Below, one piece after another: positions 23,073 to 35,273 of a stretch of DNA of 64,000 nt (positions within the stretch are counted from its first letter, which is position 1; every line of letters starts with the position of its first letter). The DNA is from Aedes albopictus (Eukaryota; Arthropoda; Insecta; Diptera; Culicidae): positions 326,178,129-326,242,128 of the forward strand of contig NC_085138.1 of assembly GCF_035046485.1 (NCBI RefSeq), read 5' to 3'. The translations under genes and the position numbers were made by a program. A model generated the notes under the pieces. The model was not told where the DNA came from and made no database searches. It was given only the letters and a program-made list of their open reading frames with translations.

Positions 23073-23419
23073 GGGTTTTTAAATTTTGAAAAAAGTAATC
23101 ATTTTTTGATTTTATACGAAAGAGCACCTTTTTCTGAGCCACTACGATTTTTTTCAGATTTTTAGAACTTTATTTTGATACCTAAAATCAATTTCAAAAA
23201 GATTTTCCGAAATCACCTTTTGACAGCTAGGCAACTGTTTGACAGCTCCGCCCAGTACAAAATGCAACGAGGGGTGATTCGACAAATTGTTCCCGTACAA
23301 ACTTCAAATTGATATTTAAATAGGTTCCCGGGCATCAAAATTGATGAAAATTTGGATTTCGGCTGAGTTTGGCATGCAGATTCAGAATATGGAATTATCC
23401 CAACACCGCTAAAGAAGCC
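23073..23419 (+). mobile_element. AATT-flanked MITE, copy 2
   Basis: 347 bp. Ends GGGTTTTTAAATTTTG and CTAAAGAAGCC with AATT at 23069-23072 and 23420-23423. Collinear with 18302 and 63103. Confidence 0.8.
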
Positions 23420-24174
23420 AATTAGCGAAGACATAAAATTAAAGAACCCTCGATAATTGCAATTAAGCCCTTTCAAAAGCCGCAACCAGGAACAGGTTTT
23501 TCCCTGTCAACATCTCTTTTGGCGAAAGAGGTTGCGCAAGATTGTGTCAATGTCAAGGCTACTGCTGGCTGCACACGGTTCGGTGCATCTTTGGAAAGAA
23601 GATTGAATTGGTTCTCTCGGCTTTCAGTAGCGTCCAGCTGTGACAACTTTTTTTTTGTTCGTAAACTTTATAGCATGAAATTGCATAAAATGTCTGCAGA
23701 TGCTCAGATGACTTTACCCCCATCGTTCAGGCGGACGGCCGGGGCGGTCTTTCCATTTCGGAGAAGAGCTGAACTCCCACTAAAATGGTAATTTGTGTCA
23801 TGATAAAATGCAGAGGGTGGATCGATATGTGGACCTTAAAAAATAATAAGTTTTGTTTAATTTCATTTAACAAACGTATCATTTTAATTTACTCATGATT
23901 AGTTGATGAGGATCCATATGGCCGAAGCACTTAACTCGAGAGTATTAACCCTCCAGCAGTCGTGTCTTCGACCACCATCAACGACATCACAATCACGATG
24001 TGTATCACAAGCGTGCATATGTACTTCATGGTGCGTGATTTCTATTTTCTTGCAGTTTTTAGTAGTAAAAACTAAATTTATGCTAATTTAGATCGCAATA
24101 GACTGAATAAGGCACTATGGCCAAAAATCCGAAAATTCTACCCTGTGTATTCAAAAATCGGTAAAGTACACTCG
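23420..24174. other. Apparently low-copy sequence, no gene assigned
   Basis: Short open frames (for example 23519-23791) have no recognised domain. I see no inverted repeat or repeat family here. It could be unique intergenic DNA. Confidence 0.35.
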
Positions 24175-24262
24175 CAGTTAATAACGTTGAAGTGCTCAAA
24201 GAACATTAAGCTGAGAGGCATCTATCTCCCCTTTGGGATGTTTTACTGCGAAGAAGATGGGT
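24175..24262 (+). mobile_element. SINE 3' end fragment
   Basis: GAAGTGCTCAAAGAACATTA, AGCTGAGAGGCA and a GAAGAAGATG tail match the 3' part of the GAA-tailed tRNA SINEs. The head is missing. Confidence 0.5.
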
Positions 24263-24927
24263 ATTACAGCAAAGGAATATCAGTGACAGGTAATTAAAAT
24301 AAAATATATTTTTTGATATGTGCTTCTATGAGGTTTGTTTTCAAAATCATCAGCGAATATTTTCTAAACTCAAAGCCATTTTTGAGTACTCTTTACATTT
24401 CAGCCCATTCGGTCTTAATCATTATGGAAATAGTTTTTTTTTTTCTCCAGCATTTCATAACCGGCTCTGAATCCCAGTACTGTTCACCTTTCTAATATCA
24501 TCATCGGTTCTTTCCAAATCAAACAAAACATAAAAAAAGAATATCGGAGCGATCACCGCGGAGCGTCCACTTGAGTCTCGAAAACTGGTTCAGTTGAATG
24601 ACCCGTTTCTCGCGAAGTTTTGGCTTTGACCAAGTGACATCTTCTCCGGCGGATTTTTTTTTGTTTTCGCGTGCCCACAGACAGTGCCCGTGCGGTTAGT
24701 TTATGAGATTTTGTTATTTTTCTTCATACTTGTTGCGGGAATATACCTAATTTGATTCCCCATCTTCCCAGTGATAAATAACATCCCGTCTTTCCCCTCG
24801 TTGGCCAATGAAGCGTTATGATGATAATAGGTTTAAAACCCTTTGCCATTTACTCTTCCCTTTGCTTTGGTTTTTGACTTTGCCCTCTCAACAAAGCTCA
24901 GTACAGTAATATTCTTACTATCACGCT
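24263..24927. other. No gene assigned, possible untranslated or intergenic DNA
   Basis: 24540-24730 is less AT-rich and contains GGTTCAGTTGAATG, which resembles an arthropod initiator (TCAGT). No downstream coding exon is recognised, so no promoter is claimed. Confidence 0.3.
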
Positions 24928-24931
24928 TTAA

Positions 24932-25434
24932 CCTTCCTGTTGCATCACATTGGGAACAGCACGGTTTGGGTTAAAAATGACCCCATTACAAAACCCTTCT
25001 ACCCTTTGGGGTCTGTTGGCGTAGTTTGATGGATGATGGAGTGGATTAAAACAGTCTTTCAGTTGTTATACTGAACAGCTTTAAAGAATTCTGTCTTTTT
25101 CCATATGCTACGCAACTACGATAACAGACTTGGAAACTTGCTATCGCAAACTGGTATTTATTGCACTTACTGCGTGCCAAATTTATAACGACTTCACCAA
25201 CTCGCTAGGAGCTAACAATGGAGCTGACTGTGCTTCTATAAGCTAACCCTTCCGCGCAGTCTATATTGACTACAATTGATCTGTTGGGTGCATCGATACA
25301 CTAAAGAATCCCAGGTTGTTTCACCATTTATGTAGACCGATTACCGCTGCACAGCGGTTGCGGCAACAGGGGTCTTTTTTTCCTTCCAAACCATAGGGGG
25401 AAAAATCTGCTCAACAGACACCCTAACAGGAAGG
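24932..25434. mobile_element. TTAA-type (piggyBac-like) MITE, 503 bp
   Basis: Ends CCTTCCTGTT and AACAGGAAGG. The left flank is TTAA (24928-24931) and the right flank TTAG (one change). The tip and an internal AAAATGACCCC word match the 9.5-kb fold-back at 7531. Non-coding. Confidence 0.65.
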
Positions 25435-25439
25435 TTAGG

Positions 25440-26001
25440 GTAGTGTGGGGTTAAGGCCGTCTTCTACAACACTAGTAAAAGCCAGGACTACTCTCTCCTC
25501 GACCCACTAAAACACATTCCTATGGTCGCCAAACCCTTCGTCTCTCCGGAACCACCAAGAAGGTATTGCTTCAGAGAGGGGCTAGTGCACATCGCACCCT
25601 CAAGGTTAGCTGCGTAGCCTAGCAGCAACGAACATCGATGACTCGCTCTGGAGAGTCCATCACGGTAACATGCGCTTAGCCAGTTTCCCGAGTAGTCCTA
25701 GCCACTCCCTTTGTCCTCGGAAGGCGGGCAGGGTCAACCCCGCCTGCGCCCAACTGCTTTGCAGACATCAAGAACTGATGCCCACGTGCAACCCGATCTG
25801 ACCTGCTGAAGGCAAGGGTATCACTACCCTCCAGGCGCTATCAGCTGCACCAGAAGGTTGCTGACAGCAGGGTCTCCACCTGCCCTGACCCTTGCCGGGG
25901 ACCCCTTTCCAACCGCGGGCTCGGATTTCGACCGCAAGGCACCGGTATGACCTACGAAGCCGACTCCGAACCCCTGGACCACCTCTTGTACTGCATCTGG
26001 A
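25440..26001 (-). other. 3' untranslated region of the R1-clade LINE
   Basis: Minus-strand continuation after the ORF2 stop near 26002. It is relatively GC-rich like the coding part and has no frame of its own. The LINE end lies near 25440, next to the MITE. Confidence 0.55.
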
Positions 26002-29000
26002 CTAGCCATTCTCCGAGTCCACGCGCCACCTCCTCTGTAGCTCCCAGACGATATGGGTGATAGCCGTTGAAACGGCGTTCCAGCTAACCTCATACCTGAA
26101 CATCCTCTGGACCAAATTGTCCGGAGTTGTGTCCTCCCCGCATGTGGCAAGCATGCGGTCTCGCATTGTGCGAAATCGCGGGCACACGAACAAGACATGT
26201 TCCGCCGTTTCCTCTAAACCATTGCACACTGGGCATTCAGGAGAATCCGCATGCCCGAAACGGTGTACATACTGTCGGATGCAACCATGGCCTGTAAGGA
26301 CCTGTGTCAGGTGGAATGCAACTTCCCCATGGCGCCTATTATCAACCCTCGGTATCAACCTATGGGCCCACCTTCCTTTGATGGAACTGTCCCACGCGCG
26401 CTGCCATTTGACCATAGAGGCTATCCTGGCAGTCCTGCGTATGCCTCTTGTGCCGCGCATTTCGAAGCACTCCATGTCCTCACTGATAAGAATGCTGATA
26501 GGCACCATACCAGTAATGACGCAGAGAGCGTCGTGTGACACGGTACGGTACGCGCTCGCAACCCTCAGACACATAAGTCTGTAAGTACTTTCCAGCTTCC
26601 GTCGGTAGCATTCAGTACTTAGCGTGGTACCCTACGCCGGGCCGCCATACCTAAGTATGGACGTAGCAACACTAGCCAGAAGCTTGCGCTTACTGGCGTA
26701 CACCGCTGAGCTATTGGACATCATCCGGGACAGTGCCGCAATAGCTGTGGAGGCTCTTTTACAGGCATAATCGACGTGGCTACCGAAGGTAAGCTTATCG
26801 TCGATCATCACGCCCAGGTGTTTGACGGAGCGCTTTGACAGGATAGTGCATTCTCCTTCACTGATCTCCGTCTGCTGCTCCGACTTCCAGTTGTTAACAA
26901 CCGTCACCTCTGTCTTGTGGTGAGCCAGCTTCAGTTTCCTGGACCGCATCCACGCCTCCACAACCTTGATCGAGTGGTCGGTAGTCAACTTCACCTCCTC
27001 GATCGTTTCACCGTAGACTTCGAGCGTGATATCGTCGGCAAATCCGACAATCTCCACTCCCACTGGGTACTCTAACCTCAACACCTCGTCGTACATGACA
27101 TTCCATAACACCCGACCCAGGATGGAATCTTGCGAGACTCCTGAGGTTATGTGAAAGCACTTCCGACCCACCTCCGTGTCGTAGACTAGTACACGATTCT
27201 GAAAGTAACTTCCGAGAATCTTGTACAGGTACTCCGGTATTCCCAGATGCAAGACCGCATCGGCAATAGCAGACCAGCTGGCGCTATTAAACGCATTCCT
27301 TACATCCAGAGTCACTACCGCCCAGAAGCGAATTCCCCTCCTCTTCGGCTCGAGTGCTTTCTCGGCGGTTTTTGTAACCGACAAGATAGCGTCTACGGTG
27401 GACCTCCCCTTCCGGAAGCCGTACTGGTTGCTCGAAAGACCATTTTCGCCCTCAGTGAACCTCAACATTCTATTAAGGATGATCTTTTCGAGCACCTTCC
27501 CCGCCGTGTCAATCAATCATATTGGTCTATATGCCGACGGGTCTCCGGGTGGTTTCCCCGCCTTTGCCAAAAGTACCAGGCTCTGCCTCTTCCAAGCTTC
27601 TGGGAAAACTCCCTCGTCCAGGCATTTCTGCATGGCAGACCTGAACATCTCGGGAGCCTCTGCAATAGCTACTTTTAAGGCCAGGTTCGGAACTCCGTCC
27701 GGACCTGGGGCCTTACCTACACTAAGGGACTTAGCTATCCCCGCAAGTTCCACATCGGTGACCCTCTCCTCATCGCCAGCCCCAGTCCCAGGGTGTCCTA
27801 CGAAAGGAGGCCAAGGATTAGAATCATGACGCGGAAAAAGTTCTCCAATGATCCCCTCCAACATCTCTGGAGATTGCTCTGTAGGAGCCATCACACCTCT
27901 CGTCTTGGCCATAACGATCCTGTAGGCGTCACCCCACGGGTTCGTATTGGCACTCTGACAGAGACCCTCAAAGCAGGCCTTTTTGCTTGCTCTTATCTCG
28001 GTCTTAAGCGCGGCTTTTGCAGCGGCGAACACCACCCGCCGTTCGTTTCGCTCTTCCTCTGATCGTGCTCGCTGCATCCGCCGCCTAGCCCGTAGGCAGG
28101 CGCGGCGCAGGTCCGCACTCGCGTCGGTCCACCAGTAAGCCGGTGGCCTCCCATTTCTAGGGTGGACTCGCCTAGGCATGGTCGCATCACACGCACGTGA
28201 GGGCACCGCTACCAGCTCGTCACCGTCTAAACCGATTAAGTTTCGCTCACGTTGGAGCGCCTCCCTAAATATCTCTTCGTCGAAGTATGATGTCTTCCAC
28301 CTGCGAGGGCTTGGCCTTGGCCTAGCCGCCTCTTCTTCTGCTGTTGTTGTAGTCGATACTGTAGCGAACCGCCAGGTGATCGCTGTGAGTGTTGCCATCA
28401 TCTACTCTCCAGTTTGAACTACAACTTGTTAGGAAAGGACTACAAAAGGTCACGTCAATAATTGACTCCACTCCGTTTCGACTATAGGTAGGGGAACCAA
28501 CATATTTTGGACACAGCAACGAGCCAATACTTTTTGGACACTTACGGCAAAAACAAATGAAAGTCCAAAATATATTGGCGTAACGCTGTGTCCAAAATAC
28601 GTTAATTCCCCTACTCTTGGTACCGACATTAGCCAAGTCGACATCTAAGATGACCAATGTTTCTAGCAGGATCTGACCCCGCTGGTTCGTGAAACGGCTT
28701 CCCCATTCCACGGCCCAGGCCTTAAAGGCACCCGCTATTACCACCGGCCTTCGCCCTGTTAGCACGGTCGTTAAGCGGTCCAGCATTTGCGTGAACCGCT
28801 CGATCGGCCACCGCGGAGGCGCATAACAGCTACAGAAGAAGACCCCGTTTACTTTGGCGACCACGAAGCCCTCATAGGTAGTAGACACCAACTCCTGCAC
28901 GGGGTATTTACCCGTCGTCCATATCGCCGCCATTTTCCTGGATCCGATGTCGTTGCCGGTGGGTACTCGGTATGGGTCCGATATGATTGCGATATCCGTC

Positions 29001-29070
29001 TCCCACTCAGAAACCGCCTGACAAAGCATTTGCTGAGCCGCATCACAGTCAGTGGCTCAGGTTCAGCTGC
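26002..29070 (-). pseudogene. R1-clade LINE ORF2 (endonuclease and reverse transcriptase)
   Basis: Read on the minus strand from 29070 down. The APE-type endonuclease (29029-28330) ends with NTHSDHLAVRY. The RT entry region (28330-27520) includes KSLSVGKAPGPDGVPN. RT continues (27516-26632) with NQYGFRKGRSTVDAI and the catalytic box VGFADDITLEV. The C-terminal CPVC..H..C finger is at about 26150-26120 (CPVCNGLEETAEHVLFVC). Lesions are a frameshift near 28330, TGA replacing a codon at 27517-27519, TAG replacing Trp at 26632-26634, and a 121-bp MITE in the endonuclease. In life it would nick target DNA and copy LINE RNA. Clade is assigned from ORF1 knuckles plus this finger. Confidence 0.85.
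28491..28611. mobile_element. TA-flanked MITE in the LINE endonuclease
   Basis: 121 bp with ends GGGGAACCAACATATTTTGG and its near complement GTATTTTGGACAC..CCCC. TA flanks lie at 28489-28490 and 28612-28613. It interrupts the endonuclease frame between TKS and NGVES. Confidence 0.8.
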
Positions 29071-29071
29071 G

Positions 29072-29614
29072 TTACCTGCACTGTGGTTTGTTGTTCACTG
29101 CGGTTTTCTTGAAGGCCGGGCACTTTGGACCACCCATCGAATGTCTGTTGTTCGAAGATTTCCCGCTACAGATCATGCAGATGGGCGGACTCGTGCAGCT
29201 TTGGGTCTTATGACCTTCAGCGCCGCATCGCCTGCACAGTTTGCGCCTGTCGGGGCCTTTACAGTCCCACGACTTGTGTCCTGGTTCCAGACACCTGAAG
29301 CAAACCTCTGGTGTCTCGTGGAATGTCAGGTGACATACACACCAGCCCACCTTTATGCTCCCTACTTTAACGGACTTTTTAACGTCCGCCACAGGTAGCT
29401 GAACCAAAGCTATCTGTGCCCCTGCTGGCCCTTTCCGTAGCTTAACGGCTGCGGCGGCCGCCTGCACATCGCACTGTTGCCGCAGTGCTGTGACGAGCTC
29501 TTCCACTTCAGTGATCTCATCAATGTCCTTGACCTTCAGAGTCGCCTCATGTGTCAGAGCCCTCACCTGCACACAGGGTGCAAAATGTTCAAAGTCATTG
29601 ACTGAAAACAGCAC
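29072..29614 (-). CDS. R1-clade LINE ORF1 (gag-like), 5'-truncated
   Basis: About 180 codons without a stop. The C-terminal half carries three CCHC zinc knuckles in a row: CFRCLEPGHKSWDC, CRRCGAEGHKTQSC and CMICSG..H....C (residues about 105-160). These are the hallmark of R1/I-type ORF1 nucleic-acid-binding proteins. The sequence before it (DIDEITEVEELVTALRQQC) is the RRM-like region. The normal N-terminal half is missing because the LINE is truncated near 29600. It ends two bases before ORF2, as usual for the clade. Not expected to be functional alone. Confidence 0.8.
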   Translation of the reverse strand: MLFSVNDFEHFAPCVQVRALTHEATLKVKDIDEITEVEELVTALRQQCDVQAAAAAVKLRKGPAGAQIALVQLPVADVKKSVKVGSIKVGWCVCHLTFHETPEVCFRCLEPGHKSWDCKGPDRRKLCRRCGAEGHKTQSCTSPPICMICSGKSSNNRHSMGGPKCPAFKKTAVNNKPQCR

Positions 29615-29893
29615 GAATTTGAATGATTCTGCACTGAATATTCAAAACAAATATTTTCATTTTCGCTCTCCCTCTTCACACAGTCAGTCATTTCGTGGTC
29701 ATTGAATATGAAGCCGATCGAGAATCATCTTCAAAATTACCTGCGTTTATGGCTACGATTCCCACCAAAATCACTCCACGACAATCAAATGGGACAATAT
29801 CAGTGTAAAGCACCATCAAATGCAATCGAAAAGTTAATATTTTAGCAGCAATTTAATACTTTGTAACTTGTTTACAAATATTCACTGACTTTC
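29615..29893. other. No feature seen
   Basis: AT-rich flank of the LINE. No coding or repeat signal recognised. Confidence 0.35.
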
Positions 29894-30102
29894 ATAAGGC
29901 AATCCATGACGACATATCGCGATGGGGGTGACAGCTGAAATTGTAAACACAGTGTATGTATAGCTTACCAAATTTTCGTCGAGTGTTCTCGGTGCTTAAC
30001 AAATTCCTTTGTGTTCAACTGTCACCACGATCGACGAATGTCAAAAATATATGGTAAACAAAGAAAATCAGCTGATCGCATCTGTCTCATGGATTGCCTT
30101 AT
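29894..30102. mobile_element. Short MITE, 209 bp
   Basis: Perfect 16-bp inverted ends ATAAGGCAATCCATGA and TCATGGATTGCCTTAT. The interior is non-coding. No clear target duplication is seen. The Copia element starts 15 bp downstream. Confidence 0.65.
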
Positions 30103-30117
30103 TCGCAGTTGACAAAG

Positions 30118-30354
30118 TGTGGGGTGTGAATAATGATTAGTGATATTCCCCTTGCATGTCCTTCCCCTAGTAAGCATCGGTGACAGCAATCATCATGACG
30201 AGACAGTGAGTGTGTTGCTGCCTCATTGAGGAGTGGAGCTTTGGCGGAGCCTGTCGCCTGTATTGCGAGGTCCCGTATCATGCCAAGTGATTCTACTGCA
30301 GTTTGCTAAGAATGTCGGAAACGGATTGTTATAGTGAGGTGCGTAACATTCACA
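30118..30354 (+). repeat. 5' LTR of the Copia-type element
   Basis: 237 bp, TG..CA ends. It matches 33598-33833 apart from about three substitutions and a one-base indel (GAGGTGC versus GAGTGC). Confidence 0.9.
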
Positions 30355-30457
30355 TTGGCGATCCTGCCAGGAGTGCATCATAATTTATTTCAAGATAATC
30401 AAAAAGTAGGTAGAATCACTTGGCATGTAAACAGTGAGAAAAAGTGGGTTGTTTGTG

Positions 30458-30534
30458 CTGCCGTTCTACGCATAATTGTCCCATGTTATATGGGATTCCC
30501 ATATAACATGGGACAATCGGGCGTAGAACGGCAG
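30458..30534. repeat. Short strong hairpin in the Copia 5' region
   Basis: Arms of about 36 bp (CTGCCGTTCTACGC, TCCCATGTTATATGG and complements) around GATT. It may be a miniature insertion or a structured leader. Confidence 0.6.
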
Positions 30535-30980
30535 TGTGTGTGTGAAGTGTTTAGTGCTACAAACGCGGCGTGCTGAGAATGCGGAGTAGTTTTTTTTTAT
30601 CCGCGCCGTTGTGGATGTGTATGCAGCGGTTCGAGCACATCCACCCAGGCTGGTATGGTTGATTCTCGTTGTTGACTGATAGCACGTGATGGTTGAATGG
30701 GTGGTTCTTCAGTCGATCCTTGCGTGCATGCTCGATCATGTTCTTGTTCGGCACTTGTGATCACGCTTTCGTAGGATGGTTCATCCGCATGTTTTCGCTC
30801 GGTTGAAAAGTAAAGGCAAACAAACGACGTGTGGCGGCAGATAAGATAATCGGCAATTGGGAATGGAGTCATTAAATACTCGCGGTGAATCGAGGCTGGT
30901 ATGATTGGGAAAATAAGGTAAGCATAAACGGGATTTTTCGCTTTGGAGCGAATTAATGGAATGTGGGTCCGCTGAAAATT

Positions 30981-31203
30981 GTTCTGCATAAAGAAAATGC
31001 AGGGACGTGTAATGAAAACCGTCCAAGAAAATGGCACGTTGGACAACCGCTGTAAACTGTTCTGCATAAAGAAAATGCAGGGACGTGTAATGAAAACCGT
31101 CCAAGAAAATGGCGTGTTGGACAACCGCCAAAAATTGTTTCTGCTAAAGAAAATGCAAGTATGTATAATGGAAACCGTTCAAGGAAATGGCTTGTTGGAC
31201 TGT
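30981..31203. repeat. Three tandem 78-bp repeats
   Basis: Units start at 30981, 31059 and 31137. The first two are nearly identical and the third diverged. 78 is a multiple of three, so frames stay open on both strands (for example KKMQGRVMKTVQENG on plus). No known protein matches, and I treat the frames as by-products. Confidence 0.75.
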
Positions 31204-31447
31204 TGGATAGTCGCCGAAAACCAAGGAAATGGCATCCCTATTTCACCAATACGAGGTTTCTGTAGCCAAGCAGATAACCTGTCTCTCATTGTAGCATAGT
31301 TTTTTTGCGGGACAAGAAAACAAGAAGACATATCAGTCCCCTACCGAAAACAGCTCAGCATAGTGAAGATCCAGAATCGTTTGCCTTTGTCTGCCGTCAA
31401 GGAAACGCCGTATGAGCGATGCCATGAGAAAAGGCCGTATTACCCTA

Positions 31448-31608
31448 CGTCTCCACTAGACATAAATGTCTTGCCATTTTGCTGCCAGAAAGAGAAAACG
31501 TAACAGAAATGATCAACACCGCTGCTTTTCATGCAAACAGCGAGTGAACATTTCTGTCATGACACATCTGTCCAGCAAAATGGCAAGACATTTCTGTCTA
31601 GTGGAGAC
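31448..31608. mobile_element. Short MITE with CGTCTCCACTAGAC ends
   Basis: Inverted ends of about 36 bp (CGTCTCCACTAGACATAAAT and GTCTAGTGGAGACG with TTGCCATTTTGCTG inside). 161 bp, non-coding, inserted in the Copia internal region. Confidence 0.7.
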
Positions 31609-31922
31609 GTCGGGTTACGCGCACATGAGAATTTTTTTGTTCGGAATACCATGTACGTCCATGTCCCAAAGGAATAGCGGCAGAAGTTGGATAAGAAAGC
31701 GAAGAAGGTTTTCGTCGGGTAAGTGGAAGGACGAAAGGCGTGAACAATCCTAGGTACCTAATTACGTAATTTATGTAGTCCTTTACTGTCAGATCGGTGT
31801 AACACGCTAAATATAATTTACACAAAACACAATTTACACGGGAAAAAAATCACGGTAATGAATATTTTTGAATACCAGACTGGATACACAAAATTTAATG
31901 GTTTCTTTAGTACATCGAGGTC

Positions 31923-33056
31923 TTGAAATTAGTTTATGGTAATACTGTCACTAAAATAGTCTACGAATCGAAACAGGGACTGAACCCGAGTGCTTTGCCG
32001 GTTGCCGTGGAGGACGGCTCTGAGTCTGAGGAGGAGATGGACGAATCGAATCCGAGTCTTGATACGTCATTTGACGAAAATGCATCCGAAGCGGGTTCAT
32101 CATTTCATGGTTTCTCATTGGATAAGATCTCGAGGCGCTCGTTCCGATCAACAAAAGGTGTCCGGTCACAGTCGCCAAGGGCGTCTCCCAAATGGAGTTT
32201 TTCACGGAACTGATTTTGTCGAGCATCGTACGACAGGTTGATACCCGTAATCGTAAACAAGCAGGACAATGAACTAACGGTGTATTTCGTGAAAGTAAGC
32301 TGCGGGAATAGTGGCATCGTCGTTTAGAGTACAACGGCGGTAATGTGCGCGGCGGCGAGAAAGTGACGAAAAGGGTTAAGTCGAAATTGACGGAAAAGAA
32401 GAGGTATGTGTGCCACAACTGTGAGGAAGAAAGTGACTTCCGGCGAGACCCAGTGTGCGGCCTGAGACGAAGAAGTCTGCGGATAGTAAGGTGAACCTAA
32501 CTGCAGAGGTACCGGATGGAATAGAGATGGCTGTAACGACGTCTAGCGCAAACCGGTAGTACTTGGACTCCGGTGCTACGTCTCACTTGACCAGTACGAT
32601 GATCTCCTGAAGGACGTGAACGAAGCAGCCGGAAATCTGCCTGGCGGATGGAAGTAAGATATCTTAAATCAAAGACTTAAGTCAAATGGAGTTGACAGTG
32701 GAAATCTGATGGCGGAAAGGATGATCGGAGGGTTGTTACTCTGAAGGACGTTTACCATGTTCCGCCATTATCTGGTAACCTGTTATCGGTGAGTAAATTT
32801 TGCGACTTTGGGTACAATGGGTTTATTCGACCGAATCTGCTGCAAAGTGATGAAAGGCCAGGAGGTTATGGTTGGCTGGTTAGTGAACGTAGAAGTAGCT
32901 TGTACCGCTTGAAGCAGTTCTCGCAGAAAGCAGTTGTGACGAAGGCAGAGCATCCGAAGCAGTTTGAGCACCTGTGACATCGAAGGTCGAAGAGCGAACA
33001 AAAACAATCTGCATTTCGCTTCCGCGTTTCGCAGTATGTGACTCCAAAACGATGTG
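31923..33056 (+). pseudogene. Copia gag / protease / pre-integrase remnant
   Basis: In order: an acidic gag-like stretch (about 31980-32150, SESEEEMDESNPSLD); a decayed zinc knuckle (about 32405-32450, CHNC then lost H and C); the aspartic protease active site LDSGATSH (32562-32585); the downstream [17 protein letters not shown] block (about 32750-32800); and the start of the pre-integrase region (LYRLKQ near 32900, HRR near 32980). Frames change and stops occur between these. The integrase core and RT never appear, because a (TA)n tract and the 3' end follow. Inactive. Confidence 0.75.
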
Positions 33057-33061
33057 TATGA

Positions 33062-33342
<281 letters not shown>

Positions 33343-33597
33343 ATACAAAAAAGTGCGAGTTTTAAAAGTTCAAGTTTTTGTGGCCCAACAGAAGTGAACA
33401 ACGAAAGAGCGCAAAAATGAGACATAAAAATGTGGCTCTTCGTCTTAATTCTTGTGTCTTGAGGTGTTCTTTGTTTTTAACGATTACAGTGGACTGACAA
33501 AGATAAAGAGAGCAATAGCGTAGATTTGGCGTACATTGTGGAAACAAATTACAAGCCTGTTTGATAGACTACTTTTTTTTTCGGAGAAGGAGGAGAA

Positions 33598-33833
33598 TGT
33601 GGGGTGTGAATAATGATTAGTGATATTCCCCTTGCGTGTCCTTCCCCTAGTAAGCATCGGTGACAGCAATCATCATGACGAGACAGTGAGTGTGTTGCTG
33701 CCTCATTGAGGAGTGGAGCTTTGTCGGAGCCAGTCGCCTGTATTGCGAGGTCCCGTATCATGCCAAGTGATTCTACTGCAGTTTGCTAAGAATGTCGGAA
33801 ACGGATTGTTATAGTGAGTGCGTAACATTCACA
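33598..33833 (+). repeat. 3' LTR of the Copia-type element
   Basis: 236 bp, partner of 30118-30354, preceded by the polypurine tract at about 33581-33597. Confidence 0.9.
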
Positions 33834-33838
33834 CAAAC

Positions 33839-34370
33839 AAGTATCGATCAGCTGACTATGAATATGCAGGTACACGGAAAAAACAGATTACCTAAAAATA
33901 CGTTAAAAGAACGCAAAAATAAGAAAACCGCTTGAACTTTTTACCCAGCAGTGGGTTGTTTCCTCGCTCTCTCGCTCGCATTGTTGTCAAAAACAAAGCG
34001 AGAAGTAGCTACCTAGCCGATAATGTGCGTGAGAGAAGCCAAATCTGTGATTCGGAGTCGCGAAGCCTAGTGCTGCAGCCGAGGTACTACCTATGGCGGA
34101 TCGAATGTCCCTTCAGTCATCTTCAAGTGTAGATGCGCCAAGCTGCTCTTCCGATGGTAGGGCCACTGCTAACTGCTGCGCGTAGTCTTGAGCCACTGCT
34201 ACGTTACGCAGCTGCTCGATGTTAAACCACGGCGTTTGACTTCGACGCGTGGTGGTAACGAAAGTTTTGAGCATAAAAATTTATGATATGGTAGATCTTC
34301 GAAGAAAACAGAAAATTCAACATGCTTAGCTTACACTAGAATATAAAATAAACCAGGACATAGATGTTAA
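33839..34370. other. Mixed sequence, no gene assigned
   Basis: 33940-34260 is GC-richer with only short frames. No family or exon is recognised. Confidence 0.35.
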
Positions 34371-34508
34371 GGGGCCATTAGACTGTTTGTCGTTATGACA
34401 AATATTTGTCATTGAAGCCCGACATTCATCCAAGGTTGCTATGATTCACGTTGTGTTGGTCATTTGTTGGGCTTGTTTGGTCAAATATTTGTCATGTCTA
34501 ATGGGACC
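34371..34508. mobile_element. Short MITE with CCATTAGAC ends
   Basis: Ends GGGGCCATTAGAC and GTCTAATGGGAC, with ACAAATATTTG words inside both arms. About 138 bp, non-coding. Confidence 0.55.
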
Positions 34509-34859
34509 TTTAGGTAACAACTCATATTTCCGTTATACAACAGAAATAGATAAGAACATCATATCACAGATTAAGCACTGTTCCTTTTGCTTAGTTACTT
34601 ACAGGTATTCCACTTACACGTCTAGGTGTATCATCATCATATTTTAATCATTGCTAGGATTTCTTGTTTAGGGTGTAGGAATCGTGAAATTCAAATTAAC
34701 TAGACTCTCCCAAACACCATCAAATTTACAAGCAAATTAGTTGATTTACAACCCCACCAACCGTGCTTCGCACTACTTGCTACCTGACTGTAAACCCCTT
34801 ATCCAGAATTCACGTTACCGTGCGGGACTCCTCCTAAGCACATAGGTACATAATATGAT

Positions 34860-35273
34860 TCGTGGAGTCTGGAACATTTTTCGGGAAATGCATAAATTAT
34901 CAGCGAGTGTTGCGTCGTCACCGATCTTTTCGCCGCCGCGAGAACTTCGCTAATATCTCGCAGTGTACGGCCGGGCCGGGTCTGTCTGGCCAGGCGAGGA
35001 GGAGCACCTGCAAACAAGTGTGTTTGTATTTTAATGGATACCGGCTTTTCGGCTGCATACCCGTCGCCACGCTCAGGGCTTCAAATATTGGCAAGGTTTT
35101 TGGTGGATTTTAGTTTTCTGGTGCGTTTCGGGCTGAGCGGTGTGCGCGGATCGGTTTTCTGCAAGTGAATCCTTTTTCTGATGAAAGGAGGTAGCCTTGT
35201 GGGAATTTTGTGTTAAGTGTGAAATTGTTGCAGTGAAGATTGGACTCTTTTACCAGATGCAGAAATAAACATC
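34860..35273 (+). promoter_or_regulatory. Possible promoter and 5' untranslated exon
   Basis: A GC-richer, low-repeat stretch leads to an ATG at 35274. No strong TATA box is seen. GTTGCAGTGAAG near 35227 could hold a start site. Support is indirect, from the signal-peptide-like start that follows. Confidence 0.25.

Noticed and set aside
30597..31131. Minus-strand frames of 116-175 codons
   Set aside because: They are driven by the 78-bp repeats, have no known domain, and oppose the element's sense strand.
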